From Owenia fusiformis (Eukaryota > Annelida > Polychaeta > Sabellida > Oweniidae), in the NCBI GenBank assembly GCA_903813345.2, contig CAIIXF020000005.1:32617375-32681374 (forward strand): DNA of 64,000 nt, given 5' to 3'. Below the pieces are notes generated by a model. The model worked only from the letters and a program-made list of their open reading frames with translations, was not told the DNA's origin and did not search any database. Position numbers and translations under genes: made by a program. Positions 25,790 to 38,354 of this stretch are shown one piece after another (positions within the stretch are counted from its first letter, which is position 1; every line of letters begins with the position of its first letter).

Positions 25790-25944
25790 TAGTAAACGGT
25801 CTTGGTGAACACCTCTCTAGAGTAGACACCCTTTACAAATACTCCACTGACTTCTGTATAAATTACCCTCTCTGTGATGAACACCTACCAACACTGAACA
25901 TTTTTTTATAGGCAAAAAATGTTCAATTTACACAGGTTTTACTG
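25790..25944. mobile_element. Short degenerate MITE of the GAACACC family
   Basis: The left end is eroded (TAGTAAACGGTCTTGG). The right end, reverse-complemented, is CAGTAAAACCTGTGTAAAT. Internal text (gaacacctctctag, tgatgaacacctacc) matches the element at 26115. Confidence 0.65.
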
Positions 25945-26114
25945 GAATTTAAAGCATACATGAATGTTTGTCAAGAGGGAAAACAAAAAACATGTTCACA
26001 TTTTCAAAAACAAGAACTTGTATAGTATACAAAACACTGCAATTTGAACACTTTGTTCCATTGAGAACTCATTTATTTTATGTGAATTTTAAACAATACT
26101 TTGTTTACTATATT

Positions 26115-26289
26115 CAGTAAAACCTGTCTTAGGGAACACCTCTCTAGTAAACACCTGTGTCTAGTGAACACCTCTTCATAGCACACACTTCACCTTTCTC
26201 TGGTTAAAATTGCCTCTGTAGTGAACACCTACCTACAATGAACACACTTCTGTGGCTCCAGAGGTGCTCAATGTACACAGGTTTCTATG
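26115..26289. mobile_element. 175-bp MITE of the GAACACC family
   Basis: The left end is CAGTAAAACCTGTCTTAGG. The right end, reverse-complemented, is CATAGAAACCTGTGTACAT. GAACACC recurs internally. A TA follows the right end. It is the second copy within 400 bp. Confidence 0.7.
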
Positions 26290-26841
26290 TACTATATTAC
26301 AATTTTCAACAAAATGTTCAGTTTTGGTAATTCAATCATAATACATGTGTGAACTGACAATATATTATTTTGGGTAATGTAGGATAGAATACATGTATTA
26401 CCTGATAAGAAATTCAGAGTTATAACAAATGTTCAGACTGGATACTATTGATCTCCAAATATATGGAGAACCTTGCGGGAACATGTTAAAACTGTATGTA
26501 ACCTACTAAAATGTAACCAAATAAAGGATGCCAATGCCTAATTTTAATGTTGTGATATTCTGGTGCACTTATTTTGCTCCATCTCCATGCCTGCTCTAGC
26601 ACTTTCACAAAGCTTTATTTTCATGATTTCTTTCATACAAATGAATTTGAAGAAACACATTTTGAGTTAGTATTTAGAATATCCTATATATTTATTAGAA
26701 GCCTTCATTTAAATGTATTAAAAAGGTTATAATGGAAAAACAATCTTTGGAATGTAGGATGTTATCACATTTTACACTAACTGAGTATTGCATTATGACA
26801 ACGCTCAATTATGTGAAATTATTACTACATGTATTTCTTTG

Positions 26842-27116
26842 TTAAAGGGATATTCCTTGCAATTTTCTCTCATGATATGCTTATTATTTCTATACAATTT
26901 TCTCTCATCATATGTTCGCTAATTATTTCTATACATCCCCATATTACCATATTTAAACATAGCAGTCTACTGTAAATGAACACTGCACTTTTAAATGATA
27001 ATTTTGACCATACAGTATCAAATCATTTTGCCATGTTTTGCTAAATTTGGATAATATAAAATGGTTATAGCTACCATATCAGGAGAGAAATTGGCTCATA
27101 AGGAATATCCCTTTAA
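26842..27116. mobile_element. 275-bp MITE with TTAA boundaries
   Basis: TTAAAGGGATATTCCTT at the left mirrors AAGGAATATCCCTTTAA at the right. The inverted similarity continues through the ATTTTCTCTC and GAGAGAAAT blocks. TTAA at both edges suggests a piggyBac-like or Kolobok-like origin. Confidence 0.75.
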
Positions 27117-27951
27117 ACAGTTTACTCCAATACCTAGCTGAAATTTGATGACTACATCCTGTGATAAATATTAGTGGGCCGGGAATCATTTCTGACAAAC
27201 AAATGTCTGTTGATATTGTACCTATTAGAACATGGCCTTAACATGAAAAATGTCATCACCTGCCATTTGTTAATACCACTAAACACCAATTACCAAAAAA
27301 TGACAAATTATAAAAAAAATAAAAACCCTCTAACTGTCTTACATACAAACATTTGGAAATAAAATATATTATACATTTTGTGTAACTACATGTATTTGTG
27401 CATACAGTATATACATATATATAATAGTAAAGAGAATATCTGTTTACAGTTATATTGCACTTTTATATATAAATGTTGTATGAAACTAATTTGTAAGGCA
27501 CTAATTTTACAATACAAAATTACTTCACTTGTACAAATCTACAAGAACTATCTTTGCACATATTTTTTACTCCCCATTATTGTATTACATAAAATAACTA
27601 TTCTATTTCTTCAAGCGAGGCAGTCTCCTCGACCAGTTACTAGATTTCAAAACCACATTATCTAGATTTCTCATAAGACATAACATCATTAACAGAAATA
27701 ACATCATAACTATACCAATGGCAAGAAATACTGTAAATTAATAATGTTTAAAATAAACAACCATTAGGTAGATATATAATTTATTCATGTAATGTAGAGA
27801 TATAATTTATTTATGTCTCTACATTAGCTGTACCATCTAAAATCTTCATTACCTGTAACTACCATGTAACTTACATGGTATAAAAGAAAATCTGCATTGC
27901 GTTTTAGACAGCTTTCTGAAACCACTATAATTACATCCTCTAAATTACAAG
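27117..27951. other. Intergenic sequence and 3' UTR side of the phosphatase gene
   Basis: No exon is seen. The sequence is AT-rich with a short direct repeat (gatataatttatt) near 27773-27820. Confidence 0.4.
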
Positions 27952-30900
27952 TTATCCATTTTCTAATTTTTCAGGGATGTGTCCATTTTGAGTATTTATT
28001 GAACAGCTAGGACTATTGAGCTGACTTAATGGAATTATAAAAGCAGTGATGTCATCACCTGATGAAGGTCGGTCATTTTCCATGCGCCAACCACGTCCTT
28101 TGGGGTGTAAGTGACCTCGTGCTTTTGAGACTAATTCCTGAGCTGCTGAAGTGTAACTGCAAAAGGAAATTGGTTCAGGAAATCGCATATTCTTTTCAGA
28201 TTCATGACTCAAAATATGAAACTGACATTGTTATGACCAGTGAAAATAAGTTAGTTTGCTTGCAATTTTACAGGTGTTTCTTTTGGCAATTCAGAATTTA
28301 CCAAGAATCCAAGTCATTTTCCAAGTCATATTATTAAAGCATATTCAACGTACAAGTAATAATGTATTGACATGCTTTTCCTGTGTATTATACTGGATGT
28401 TAGTTACTCTCATAAATATGTGGAAATAAAATAACTTTAAAATATATCATAGGCTTTCAAGAGAAATGAGTGGTTAAGATGACCTTGCTGATTAATACTA
28501 CTCACCGACTGTCTTCATTCTGACTGAATTTGCGAAGATCCTCCCGCACTATTCTACCTGTGTCTTGATTGGTCATGACATCCCATAAACCATCAGAGCC
28601 CATCACCAGGATGTCATCTTCTGTGTGCTCACAAGATGTCATGTCATACACTTGGACCTATAATAAGATGTCATGTCATACACTTGGACCTACAATAAGA
28701 TGTCATGTCATACACTTGGTCCTACAATGAGATGTCATGTCATACACTTGGACCTACAATAAGATGTCATGTCATACACTTGGACCTACAATAAGATGTT
28801 ATTTCTAGATCTAGTTTATGTATAAACCTCGACCATTGAATATCATGGTCATACTTTAGTATTTCATTGCTGAAATCATAACCATTATTTACCATCATAG
28901 TTTATCAAAAAGATGCTTTCATTAGATACTCTGAACATGAACAATTATGAAATTGAAGGAATCTGTACATATTTACATTGTGACAAACCACACTATTTCA
29001 TTGTATTTTATGCTTACAGATCACGAGTCAAACAACCAGTTTATGTCATTGTACTTCATTATTGACCAGTCCATCACACTACCAGTGTACATTCTCATAG
29101 TTGATACTGGAGCCAAATTTGAAAGTAATAATCTATTTTGGAAACACGCATCGAGTGCTATTCTAATATCTAATACTTAGCAGTATTATTATATGTATTC
29201 TAAATGATACAGTACCTCAGGAACAGGAGACAGAAAAGGTTTGATGTGAATATCAGATGAATGGACCTTTAAATCATGGTCCCCAAATCCCCTAGTGACA
29301 CCTATGGTTGCTAATACCCGAGTCTGAAACAACAATAACATGCTTAATATGAGCATGAAAGAACATGCATTATGTGGAACAACAATAACATACAGTATCT
29401 CATATGGAAAATATCACATTGACACTCAGGCTATCACCCTCAGTCAATATGATATTTTCCGTGACCAATATCATATCTTCCCTCAGAATAAAATTCATAT
29501 TTCATCTCTCCCATTGAATAACCTCTATGTAACCCATGAATATGTCTTTCCACAGGAATTACAACATAATCAATCCCACATCCCAGACCCTGATTTCCCA
29601 TACCCTACTTTGTAATATAATACTTACCCTCTTTCCTTCTCCATAGATGAGAGGATATTTTAAATCTTGCTCCTCTACTGTCTTATAGAACCTGAAAAAG
29701 GGTAGAATTGTATTTAAGATTAATGATTCAGAATATCTCATAATCAAAATAAACTAGGATGCAGATCAATTTCATCTTGGCATATGCATTCCACCAATCA
29801 TCATTGTCAGCTTTGAGCTTCGTCTCCTATTCTGACCATGTCCACTGCAATGGTGCAAAGGGCTGGTTGGCAGCTACATGTAGCACATGGAGATAGGATT
29901 CAGATGAGCCATACATCATACATTTTTGTACACATTAAAATTTTATGCTTCATCATGAAACTAAAAGTGGAAGCAAGAATGATTCTCACTAATCTGTTGC
30001 TGTTGCTGGCTTGCAAAGCACTGTAGGCAACTCAGGAGTTGCATGTTAGTAAGAAGTCAATATGGGTGTGGTTCATCTGTCCCCCCTCTCACACCTACAT
30101 GGTGAAGTACAATACCTAAGTTACAATATTCCTCATATGCAGCTGTATACAATAGCACCCTCAAAACACTACAGAATATATTATCAAAAATGCATCTGCT
30201 TTGGGAGCCATCTTGAATTTTCACCAAGAAGAAGTGTGATCCTCACTTGGCAGGACAATTCAAAATTTAAGTATGCCAATAGTAGTCAAATGCCAAAAAT
30301 TTGACAAGGATTTCTAAGCAATCTTAGTACATTTATACATCTTCCAAAACTATCCTCATGCAAAATTCATTTTATTGATTTGACTAAATGATTAAAGTAT
30401 CATACCATCCATCCATAAGGGCATCCCTACATAATATCTTTTTGCCAATATCTCGTCTATGTACTCTCTTCTGGAACTCAAGGTGGGTGAACTCATTGTG
30501 GAGTAACTCAGGCTGAAGGTAACCCAGGTAGGCTATTCGCTTTCTTTCACTTACAGGAGTAAAGTCTGTTGACATAGGGATAATCTCTTCCCCCCTGTAG
30601 ATGACAGCTCTGCAGTCCCCTGCATTGGCCACATAGAGTTTAGCTCCAAAGAATAAGGCTACAAGGGCAGTGCAACCACCTTTTATCCTGAATGTGGTTC
30701 GCTCTCTTGCTATTTGTTCATCCTACAAAATGAAGTGTGAACAGTTATTGCATGAAATGTTAGTAGAAACTAGAGCTCGATGGAATTCAATTTTTTCAGA
30801 TATGGGCAGCTTTTGCCTAGGGGGGTTCACTTTTCAAAAAATTCCAGAGGGTTCACATTTGAAAACTTTGGCCCAAAATTACTTGAGAAGTACTAAAAAT

Positions 30901-33900
30901 AGTGAAAAACTGCATGATTGTGAAAGAATTTGCCAAGGGGGATTTGATTGAACCCCCATAGCCCCCCCATCCCCTGGCTACGGGCATGTATGGGAATCTA
31001 CCATGCATGTATACAGGCTGTTCTATCACACTCATGGTTAAAAAATCATTGACCTTATTTATTAATTATAAATTCTGCACTTGAACAGCAAACACCCAGC
31101 ATGTTGAATAACTTATCAAAATTAGATTTACATTTACATGTTCATGTATTTCAAAATGTCCACAAAGCTACATTCAGTCCAACTACATAGGTCATTAAGA
31201 AAAAATGGGTTTTCAGGAAATATTGAGGTGGAATACATGTACAATGTATGCCTTTATAAAATTACCATATCACAGAAAGCTGTTTCTAAAGCCCCCTTGA
31301 CTAAAGAGTCTTTGGTGATCCTCTTTGTTGGAAGATTGACATTAGCTGACATGTTCCTCTTCTTCAGTATATCATTCATCTTGTCTTCATTTGAACATAA
31401 GAGCAGATCTTTCACCTCCAACAGTCTCTCCTGAAAAACAAAGAAATTCAAAATTTTCATAATTTTCTTAATGTAATTTCAGATTATTTAAACACACATA
31501 ATCTTTAAAGAATCCTTATGTTACACCAAAATGAATGTAATTAGTTAAAGACTGCTTGCAGAAACTAATTTTGCCCATGAAGGGGAAATCTGATTGAGCA
31601 ACTGAGATAGTGCTATTCAATCTGTGAATTTAGTGAACACATGATTTCAAACATTATTGTAATATTTTGCTGACCTGTATGTGCTTGTGCAGAGTATTAG
31701 AAGCCATCAATGCAGCACCAGTACCAGCATGGCCATCAAATATTGCAAAATATGTGTACTCTAGACTATTATCAAACTCCTGTAAGAAACAATGGCATAT
31801 GTGTAATATTTTTCCATAACACATGCTGTACTTCTACTCAATTTGGGGCTACTTATTTTGGCGGGTTTGCTTTTTTGAACATTTGGCAGCTACAAACTTG
31901 CAATATTACAATGTATTAATGGTATTAATTTCCATGGTTGTAAAATTACTGGGAAATTTGGTGGCTATTTAATTTACGGCCACCAAATTAAGTAGAAGTA
32001 GAGTACATGTATCCTTGTACCTAGAAATTGTATTGAAATAACCAGACATTTTTAGTTTGGTAACTACAAAGGAGCAGCACCAATATGCAATTTCATTTGG
32101 AAGGTGACTAAACCCCCTTTGATTATTTATGAATTTGTAATAATTCATCATAGTCTTAAACATTGCTTTAATGAAAGAGACAGAAGAATAGCATCCAATA
32201 CTAACACCCCCAGTGTTTGCCATGTCAGTCATCTCCACCTGATTATCTGTCTTATTCAGCAGTGTTTCTGTCATGTGTGCCATTATATGGAAGTGCATAG
32301 CAGTTGCTTGGTCCTCATTTGACTTGCTCTTGCCAGCATTTATTACCCTGAAAATCATAAATTTTCATTTCATCATTCTTACATTCTACGATGATTTTTC
32401 TAATGTGGTATCAATAGAACTATAGGGATTTTAGGTTTTAAGCTTTTGAAAAAGAAACTAGATATAATATTACAACAGCAATGCCCAGGCATAGAATGCC
32501 AAGGCATAGCAAATCCCACCCTACACTTTATGAGTGACAGAAAACAGACTCGAAAATGTAAAGGCTGAGTACAATGTACATAAGTCCGACTTTCCAAAAT
32601 CTGAAATCTCGATTCAATTAAAATTGAGAATTCTCTGTGGTCCTACTGTGTTAGGGGACATATTGTAGCCTGCCTTTCTGAAAATGTAAGCAAATTTGTG
32701 CTTATGATCTCACTTCCTGCTTATGCATGTAGAATACTTAATAGGAGGAGGAAATAATCTATGTTTCATAATCGAGCTTTTAAATTACCACTTCCAAAGG
32801 CACTTTCAATTCAATTCTAAATAGTTCTTTACAATTTTCCAAAAATCACTATGATTTCCATTAGAATAGAAAAATGTTGACTTCCCCAGTTTAAAACATG
32901 ATCATTTTCCCTATTCTCTCCATTAAAAGGTTTACTCTAGGTTTATCAAATAAAGGATGAGATAAAAAGAGCATAAACACTTTCAGGGCTTTGTATAAAA
33001 AACCTCCTACCTCATACCCACCTACCCACCTACGTGGAACATGATACAGTCAATTGAAGGGTTCAGTTTTAAAGATTATTAAATCTCAATTTACATGTAG
33101 TTCAAATTATTAACATTTCTACAATTCCGGCTTTATTTTATGACTAGACAGATGACAGATCCATAAATAAAGGCATATGGATGCATTTTAATCTGTAATG
33201 ACACGAGGGTGCCCCAGGGAATAAATAACTAATGACCGCGAGCATAGGTCCAACAAGCCAGATAAAGAAATTGAAAGAAAGTGTGCTAAATTCGATGCCC
33301 CGAGTGGGAATCGAACCCAGCTACTTGCTATCAAGGGTCGTTACAAATGCATCTATAATTCATTATAAACTAAGATTTAATAAACTAAGATCTTTTAAAT
33401 TGAGCCCTTCAAAGACTGTATCATGTCCCACATACGTGGGTAGGTGGGTACAAAGCCCACTTTCAGTCCTCGATCTAAACTTGGCTATAAAATTACAACA
33501 GTGGCCTTTGAAAGCACTTTTATGCACATTTGGAAAATAGAACCTATATTGGCTCTTTCACTGAGAAATCCCTACATGTGGGTCTCCTTTTTTGAACAAA
33601 AGCTCACCATTTGAGCTAAAAAACTTTAGATGTGGGTTGATAATTTTTTCCTGAAATCCCCTAGATGTGAGTGAAAACGACTCTGATCTCACTAGACATG
33701 TTAGACAGCCCCGGTTGATTGTTTTGGCCAGGAAAATTCCCAGAAAAAACCTAGAAGTGGGTCTACTGTCACTTCCTGTTCTCCTTTTTACAAATAAAAA
33801 GTAGACTGAGGTGATGTCCCCTCGTGGATGTCCCCCAGGGGCATAAGCCAGGATTTACTAAGGGGGGTTCTATTTTTCCACCAGCCAGATGTTCGTTTTA

Positions 33901-34372
33901 TAACGAAAGGGTGAGTTTGAGGCAAGGTAGGGGGGATGTTCGCACGTTGGAAACAGTTTCAATGAACCAATAAAATTACAGAATATAGGATGCATATCAG
34001 CTAGTATAAACGAGTGTATTAAAAGGGCGATTCAAGGAATGGATCCAAGAGTCCCACTCCTTGCTGTGACCATGGTCCCTTATAATATTTTAGCAAGAAA
34101 GAGCCGTTCCCATTATCCATGAGATAATGTACTTACTCTGCATATCCAGCTTTCCATGGTAACTTATTCACACATCTGGGTACAAGTATTGGTCTGGATA
34201 TGTGGTCTGCTGTCAACTCTACTTCGTCACTTGTCAAAAATAGAAAATCAGGTCGATTGTAATGAAACTTAACTTGCAGTGAATTTGGGTCTTCTGGTAT
34301 TTCAGTTTGGTGTGGTATTGCTGGCAGACCTCCCATTACATTCGAAACGACACTCTTAAACCTGTTAAGCAT
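27952..34372 (-). CDS. PPM1H: PP2C-type protein phosphatase of the PPM1H/J/M group, 9 coding exons
   Basis: The minus-strand exons are 34372-34137, 32347-32206, 31779-31675, 31430-31266, 30722-30406, 29691-29628, 29323-29216, 28657-28506 and 28156-27952. All phases agree and give 497 residues, close to the 514 of human PPM1H. Family blocks are MLNRFKSVVSNVMGG (start), VINAGKS..NEDQA, YFAIFDGHAG, LYVANAGDCRA, EIIPMSTDFTP, FTHLEF, PLIYGEGK, TIGVTRGFGDHDLKVH, MGSDGLWDV and SSGDDITAFIIPL. The metal-binding Asp residues of DGHAG, SDGLWD and GDDI are present. The PPM1H subfamily includes phosphatases acting on phospho-Rab GTPases. Choice among PPM1H, J and M is uncertain. The exon 2 donor (GGT|gttagt) was chosen because it restores phase 0 to exon 3; it is the weakest junction. 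Exon 8 has a repeated acceptor. Confidence 0.9.
28634..28805 (-). repeat. 32-bp tandem repeat spanning the exon 8 acceptor of the phosphatase gene
   Basis: On the minus strand each unit is ATTGTAG followed by GTCCAAGTGTATGACATG and ACATCTT. The true exon 8 starts at 28657 with that same sequence. Four further full copies and one partial copy lie upstream in the intron. Splicing to the next acceptor upstream shifts frame and meets TGA within about 17 codons. Confidence 0.95.
30803..30992. mobile_element. Element of the GGCCCGTAGCCAGG family
   Basis: It contains aggggggttcacttttc, ggttcacatttgaaaac, ttggcccaaaattac and gtgaaaaactgcatgatt, and ends cccctggctacgggcatg. The same internal text is at 60245-60390. 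It lies in intron 4 of the phosphatase gene. Confidence 0.65.
31829..32000. mobile_element. 172-bp inverted-repeat element
   Basis: TACTTCTACTCAATTTGG at the left mirrors CCAAATTAAGTAGAAGTA at the right. It lies in intron 2 of the phosphatase gene. No coding content is visible. Confidence 0.65.
32985..33459. mobile_element. Inverted-repeat element containing a tRNA-like segment
   Basis: The left arm (GGGCTTTGTA, ACCCACCTACCCACC, CATGATACAGTC) is mirrored by the right arm 33365-33459 (GACTGTATCATG, GGGTAGGTGGGT, TACAAAGCCC) over about 100 bp. Between the arms, on the minus strand at 33317-33307, is GGTTCGATTCC, a perfect pol III B box. The adjacent T-arm-like stem is imperfect and no A box is evident. 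It lies in intron 1 of the phosphatase gene. Confidence 0.6.
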
Positions 34373-34652
34373 CGTTAATACTGTTCAAAGCTCTTCATTT
34401 CATAATTTTCAAATGAAACTTTAATTTACATCCTCCATTTTGAACGGGAAGTAAGTCATGTGACCACTTTTTGCTGCTACGAGACACGGTAACAAACGTT
34501 AACGCATCAGGGGTTGACCAAAATGGCGGATATTCAGATATAATATCCGATTTGATCGGGAATAAAAGATACATACATGTAACTGTAGGAACTATGGGCA
34601 CAGTGGGCACCATCTATCTAATATCTTATCTATAGATCTAAAGAATATATAT

Positions 34653-37600
34653 CTCGGCCCGGAACACGACCATTAGAAATGCTCGCAATGCCCTACTATG
34701 TAGCCTAAAAGCAGGGCCGTCAGATGGGGGGGGGGTGCGATGGGTGCGACCGCACCCCCCTTTGACACCCTCCAAAAAAAAGTTTGACTCATACACTTTG
34801 AAAATACCCAGAAAGCACCAAATAGCATCTCAAAATTGTAACATTTTCTGGGGGGGGGGCGGGGCCACCCCTCACACCCCCACAAAACAATGGAAAGGTT
34901 CTGAATTTATTTTATGTATAGTCTCAGACACTTTTAAAGTGCCCTGACATCATCAAATAGCTCCTTGATATAGTCAATGATTCTTGGAGACTAACACTTA
35001 CTCGCCCTCTGGCATTCCCACCCCACCTCGCTCTCTGGCACCCCCCCCCCCTTTAAACCCCCCAAATTGAAAAAAATTGTGATTTTCTCAAATGTTTTAA
35101 TTGACTCATACACTTTGAAAGTGTCCAGAGAGCACCAAATAGTGTCTTAAAATTGTAAAATTTTCTAGGGGGAGTAGGCCATACTCCCCATGCCCAAAAC
35201 AAAACAATTGAAAAGTTCTGAATTTATTTTATATATTGTCTCAGACACTTTTAAAGTGCCCTGACATCATCAAATAGCTCCTTGATATAGTCAATGATTC
35301 TTGGAGACTAACACTTACTCGCCCTCTGGCATTCCCACCCCACCTCGCTCTCTGTCACCCCCCCCCCCCCCCCCCCTTAAACCCCCAAATTGAAAAAAAA
35401 TGATTTTTTCATATTTTTTGTTGAGTCATATACTTTGAAAGTGCCTAGAAAGCACCAAATAGCATTTTAAAATTGTAAAATTTTCTAGGAGAGTTAGCCA
35501 CCCCTCACATCCCCCACAAAACAATTGAAATAATTCTGAATTTTGTGTATTGTCTCAGACACTTTTAAAGTTCCCAGACATCATCAAATAGCTCCTTGAT
35601 ATAGTCAATGATTTTTACTCGCCCTCTGGCATCCCCACCTAACACCCACCTCTGGCATCCCACCTCAACATTAAAAAAATTGAAATTTTCTTAGAGAGTT
35701 GGCCATCCCTCAAATCCCCCACAAAACAATTGAAAAAATTCACTTATTGTCTCAGACATTTTTAAAGTACCCAGACATCAGCAAATAGCACCTTGATATG
35801 GTCAATGTTTCTGGGGGACAACCGCTTGGTCCCCCTCTGGCACCCCATACTTCACCCTCTCATCCTCTTTGACACCATCCCCAAAAGAATTCCCATTTTT
35901 TATTGACGCATACTCTTTGAAAGTGCCCAGAAAGCACCAAATAGCATCTAAAAAGTGTAAAATTTTCTACGGGGAGTGGGCAACTCCTCACACCCCATAC
36001 AAAACAATTGGACAGTTTGGACACTTAAACAGTCACCAAGTGACATAATGAAATCATAAAAATTTCTGGCACCCCACCCCAAAAACTAAAGCATTCATTT
36101 ACTCAAACGCATTAAAAGTGCTCAAAATTAATCAGACAGCATCTGGAATTGATAGAATTTTTCTGTGCTACTTAAGAAGAAAATGATTGAAAATCTGAAT
36201 TTCTTTAAATATTGATTCTATTGATTAAAACTCCTAAAGTGTCCAGAAATCACTGAATGTGATCTTGAACTGGTAAAAAGTTTCGGGTTAACATTTATGC
36301 CCTTCTAGCACACCTTTCCCCTATCCAGTGTTTCTCCAAATTGCTCATTCAATATTTAGTCTAAAAACAATAAAATACTACAAAATAGACTGAATGGCCC
36401 CAATATAGGGAGTAACCGACCCTCCCCCCTCTGACTTACGCGATTTGATTTACGCGGCAAAAATTGACAATTCCATATTCTCTTTAGTAAAAACCGCACC
36501 CCCCTTGGAGAAAAGTGTCTTACGGGCCTGAAAAGATAGGCCGAACATACATTTTCACGATAAAGATTGATACACACGTGTCACACGCCCGGTGATCGGA
36601 AGACCTGAACGGAGGGGGGTAGCTGATTTTCGCTAGGAAATTCAACAAATCTGAATTAGTAGAAAGTTCCCTTACTTAAAGAGAGAATCAGATCTAGCGA
36701 GCAGGCTAAACAAAAAATTGTTTCAATTTTAGAATATTTTTGGCTCATCTCATTCCTTGTCATGTCTATTTTCTAAAAATCACAAAAGTGCATACTTTAT
36801 TACAGGAAAACTAAAGATTTTTACAATAATGTATTCTTTTTCTATAAGAATGGTTACCATTCTTATTATTTGGGAGAATTTAAACATTTTTCACTCATTT
36901 TTGCACCTTGAATCATTCATAACTTCATCAACTTATGACATATTGTGAATCTTTTCGGAGATATTGTATTTGATATTGTAAGGATTAGATTGGTAGGTCA
37001 ATTATACATTTTGCTTGTAATTTTGTCACCCCCTATAGATCAGATTCTGCCTTTAATAACATTCTGTTTTAGTGGCTCAATTTTCAAATCACCTTTATAT
37101 ATCTAATGGTTATGCAAATTAAAATATGTCTAATAAAAAAAAATGTTATCTGTCCAATAAAGAAAAGATATTTTACTTTTTGTGATTTGTAACATGGGGT
37201 CTATGGGGAATCTCCCTGAAATAGAAGTCACATTTTCAAAAAAAATTAAATTTTCACTTTTTACATGTAGATTTGAAATATGACATCAAGTTGACTGAAT
37301 TTTCAATGGCGTAAATCAAGATTACGTCTTGTCTATTGTAATGTGAAATCACAACCCACATGTCAATAAGACCATATAGCTACATTCCAATGATGTTTTA
37401 AGTTGATTCCAATGGAATTACCTTCCCAATACATAACCATTCATTCTTGGCATTTCTAGCCATATCAACACCCATGATGCCATCTATTTTCCATTTATAT
37501 ACGGAAATGGTCAATCAGTACCCTTTGCATTCGTTCGACTTCTCAAAAAAGAGCTGCATCTTCGTAGTTTATAACTAGACTCTGCGCGCAGGGTAGTCAA

Positions 37601-37798
37601 TTAGCGAAATCGTCCGGTTTTGTTGAATTTTCTAACGAAAATCAGCTACTCCCCCCCCCCTCCATCCAGGTCTTCCGATCACCGGGCGTGTGACACTTGT
37701 GCATTAATCAATTATCGTGAAAATGTATGTTCGGCCTATCTTAGACTACATAGTAGGGCATTGCGAGCATTTCTAAGGGTCGTGTTCCGGGCCTAGGT
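34653..37798. mobile_element. Large inverted-repeat element, interrupted by a nested insertion
   Basis: The left arm (34656 onward, GGCCCGGAACACGACC, then ttagaaatgctcgcaatg, ccctactatgtag) is mirrored at 37744-37796. After the nested insertion the arm resumes at 36536 (ataggccgaacatac, cgcccggtgatcggaagacc), mirrored at 37625-37740. The inner unique part (36640-37620) is the source of dispersed fragments at 24045-24340, 53275-53720 and 57964-58339. No transposase is seen. It lies between the divergent phosphatase and carboxypeptidase genes. Confidence 0.8.
34712..36530. mobile_element. Nested 1.8-kb element with 5-bp target duplication AAAAG
   Basis: The ends are CAGGGCCGTCAGA and, reverse-complemented, CAGGCCCGTAAGA, flanked by AAAAG (34707-34711 and 36531-36535). 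Inside are four main copies of a roughly 320-bp unit beginning near 34786, 35103, 35425 and 35905. Shared text is CATACACTTTGAAA, AGAAAGCACCAAATAGC, and gtctcagacacttttaaag, each with poly-C runs. The insertion splits the left arm of the surrounding element. Confidence 0.85.
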
Positions 37799-38354
37799 AT
37801 CTTTTATCAACAAACCGGCTGCAAATAAATTTCCATATGTCAAAAATACATAGGCATGCCATGTTCACCTCCAACCTGTAGCAATGATTAAGCTATTTTT
37901 CTCTACTTACCTGGGGAACAATCTTACAATGTGTGTGTATTTGACAAATTGTTTGAGACACACTTACCACATGTATTTGAATAAATCAATGAATTGAAGG
38001 ATGGTGAACGAATGCCTTGTTTTAAGACTTTGAAGGAGTGCGGTAGCTCGAATTCAAAGTCTAGGATATAATGCACAACTGCTAACTTGAAATTATGTAA
38101 TTGACGAGGGTAATCAATTTCACTGAATCTCAAAATAACCATGGACATCAAAAATAACATATTATTTAAAGTACCATGTTCTGATTGGCTGGAATTTTAT
38201 ACATCTTCTTTAGCTGTGTGTGAATCACTACAATTATGCAAAAATCCATTGAATTCTAAACATTTCTAAACAAGCATGCACGTATACATCTCAGTATTTT
38301 TACAGAGATAACGTGATTATGGTGATATGGTAAGGTAATCCCAGGCGCAAGTAA

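Noticed and set aside
31969-32205. Extension of phosphatase exon 2 to the end of its open frame
   Set aside because: Exon 3 already supplies YFAIFDGHAG in phase 0, and only the donor after GGT at 32206 joins to it in frame. The extension has no family similarity.
34673-34947. Pro/Gly-rich open frames on both strands
   Set aside because: They are caused by poly-C/poly-G runs in the nested transposon.
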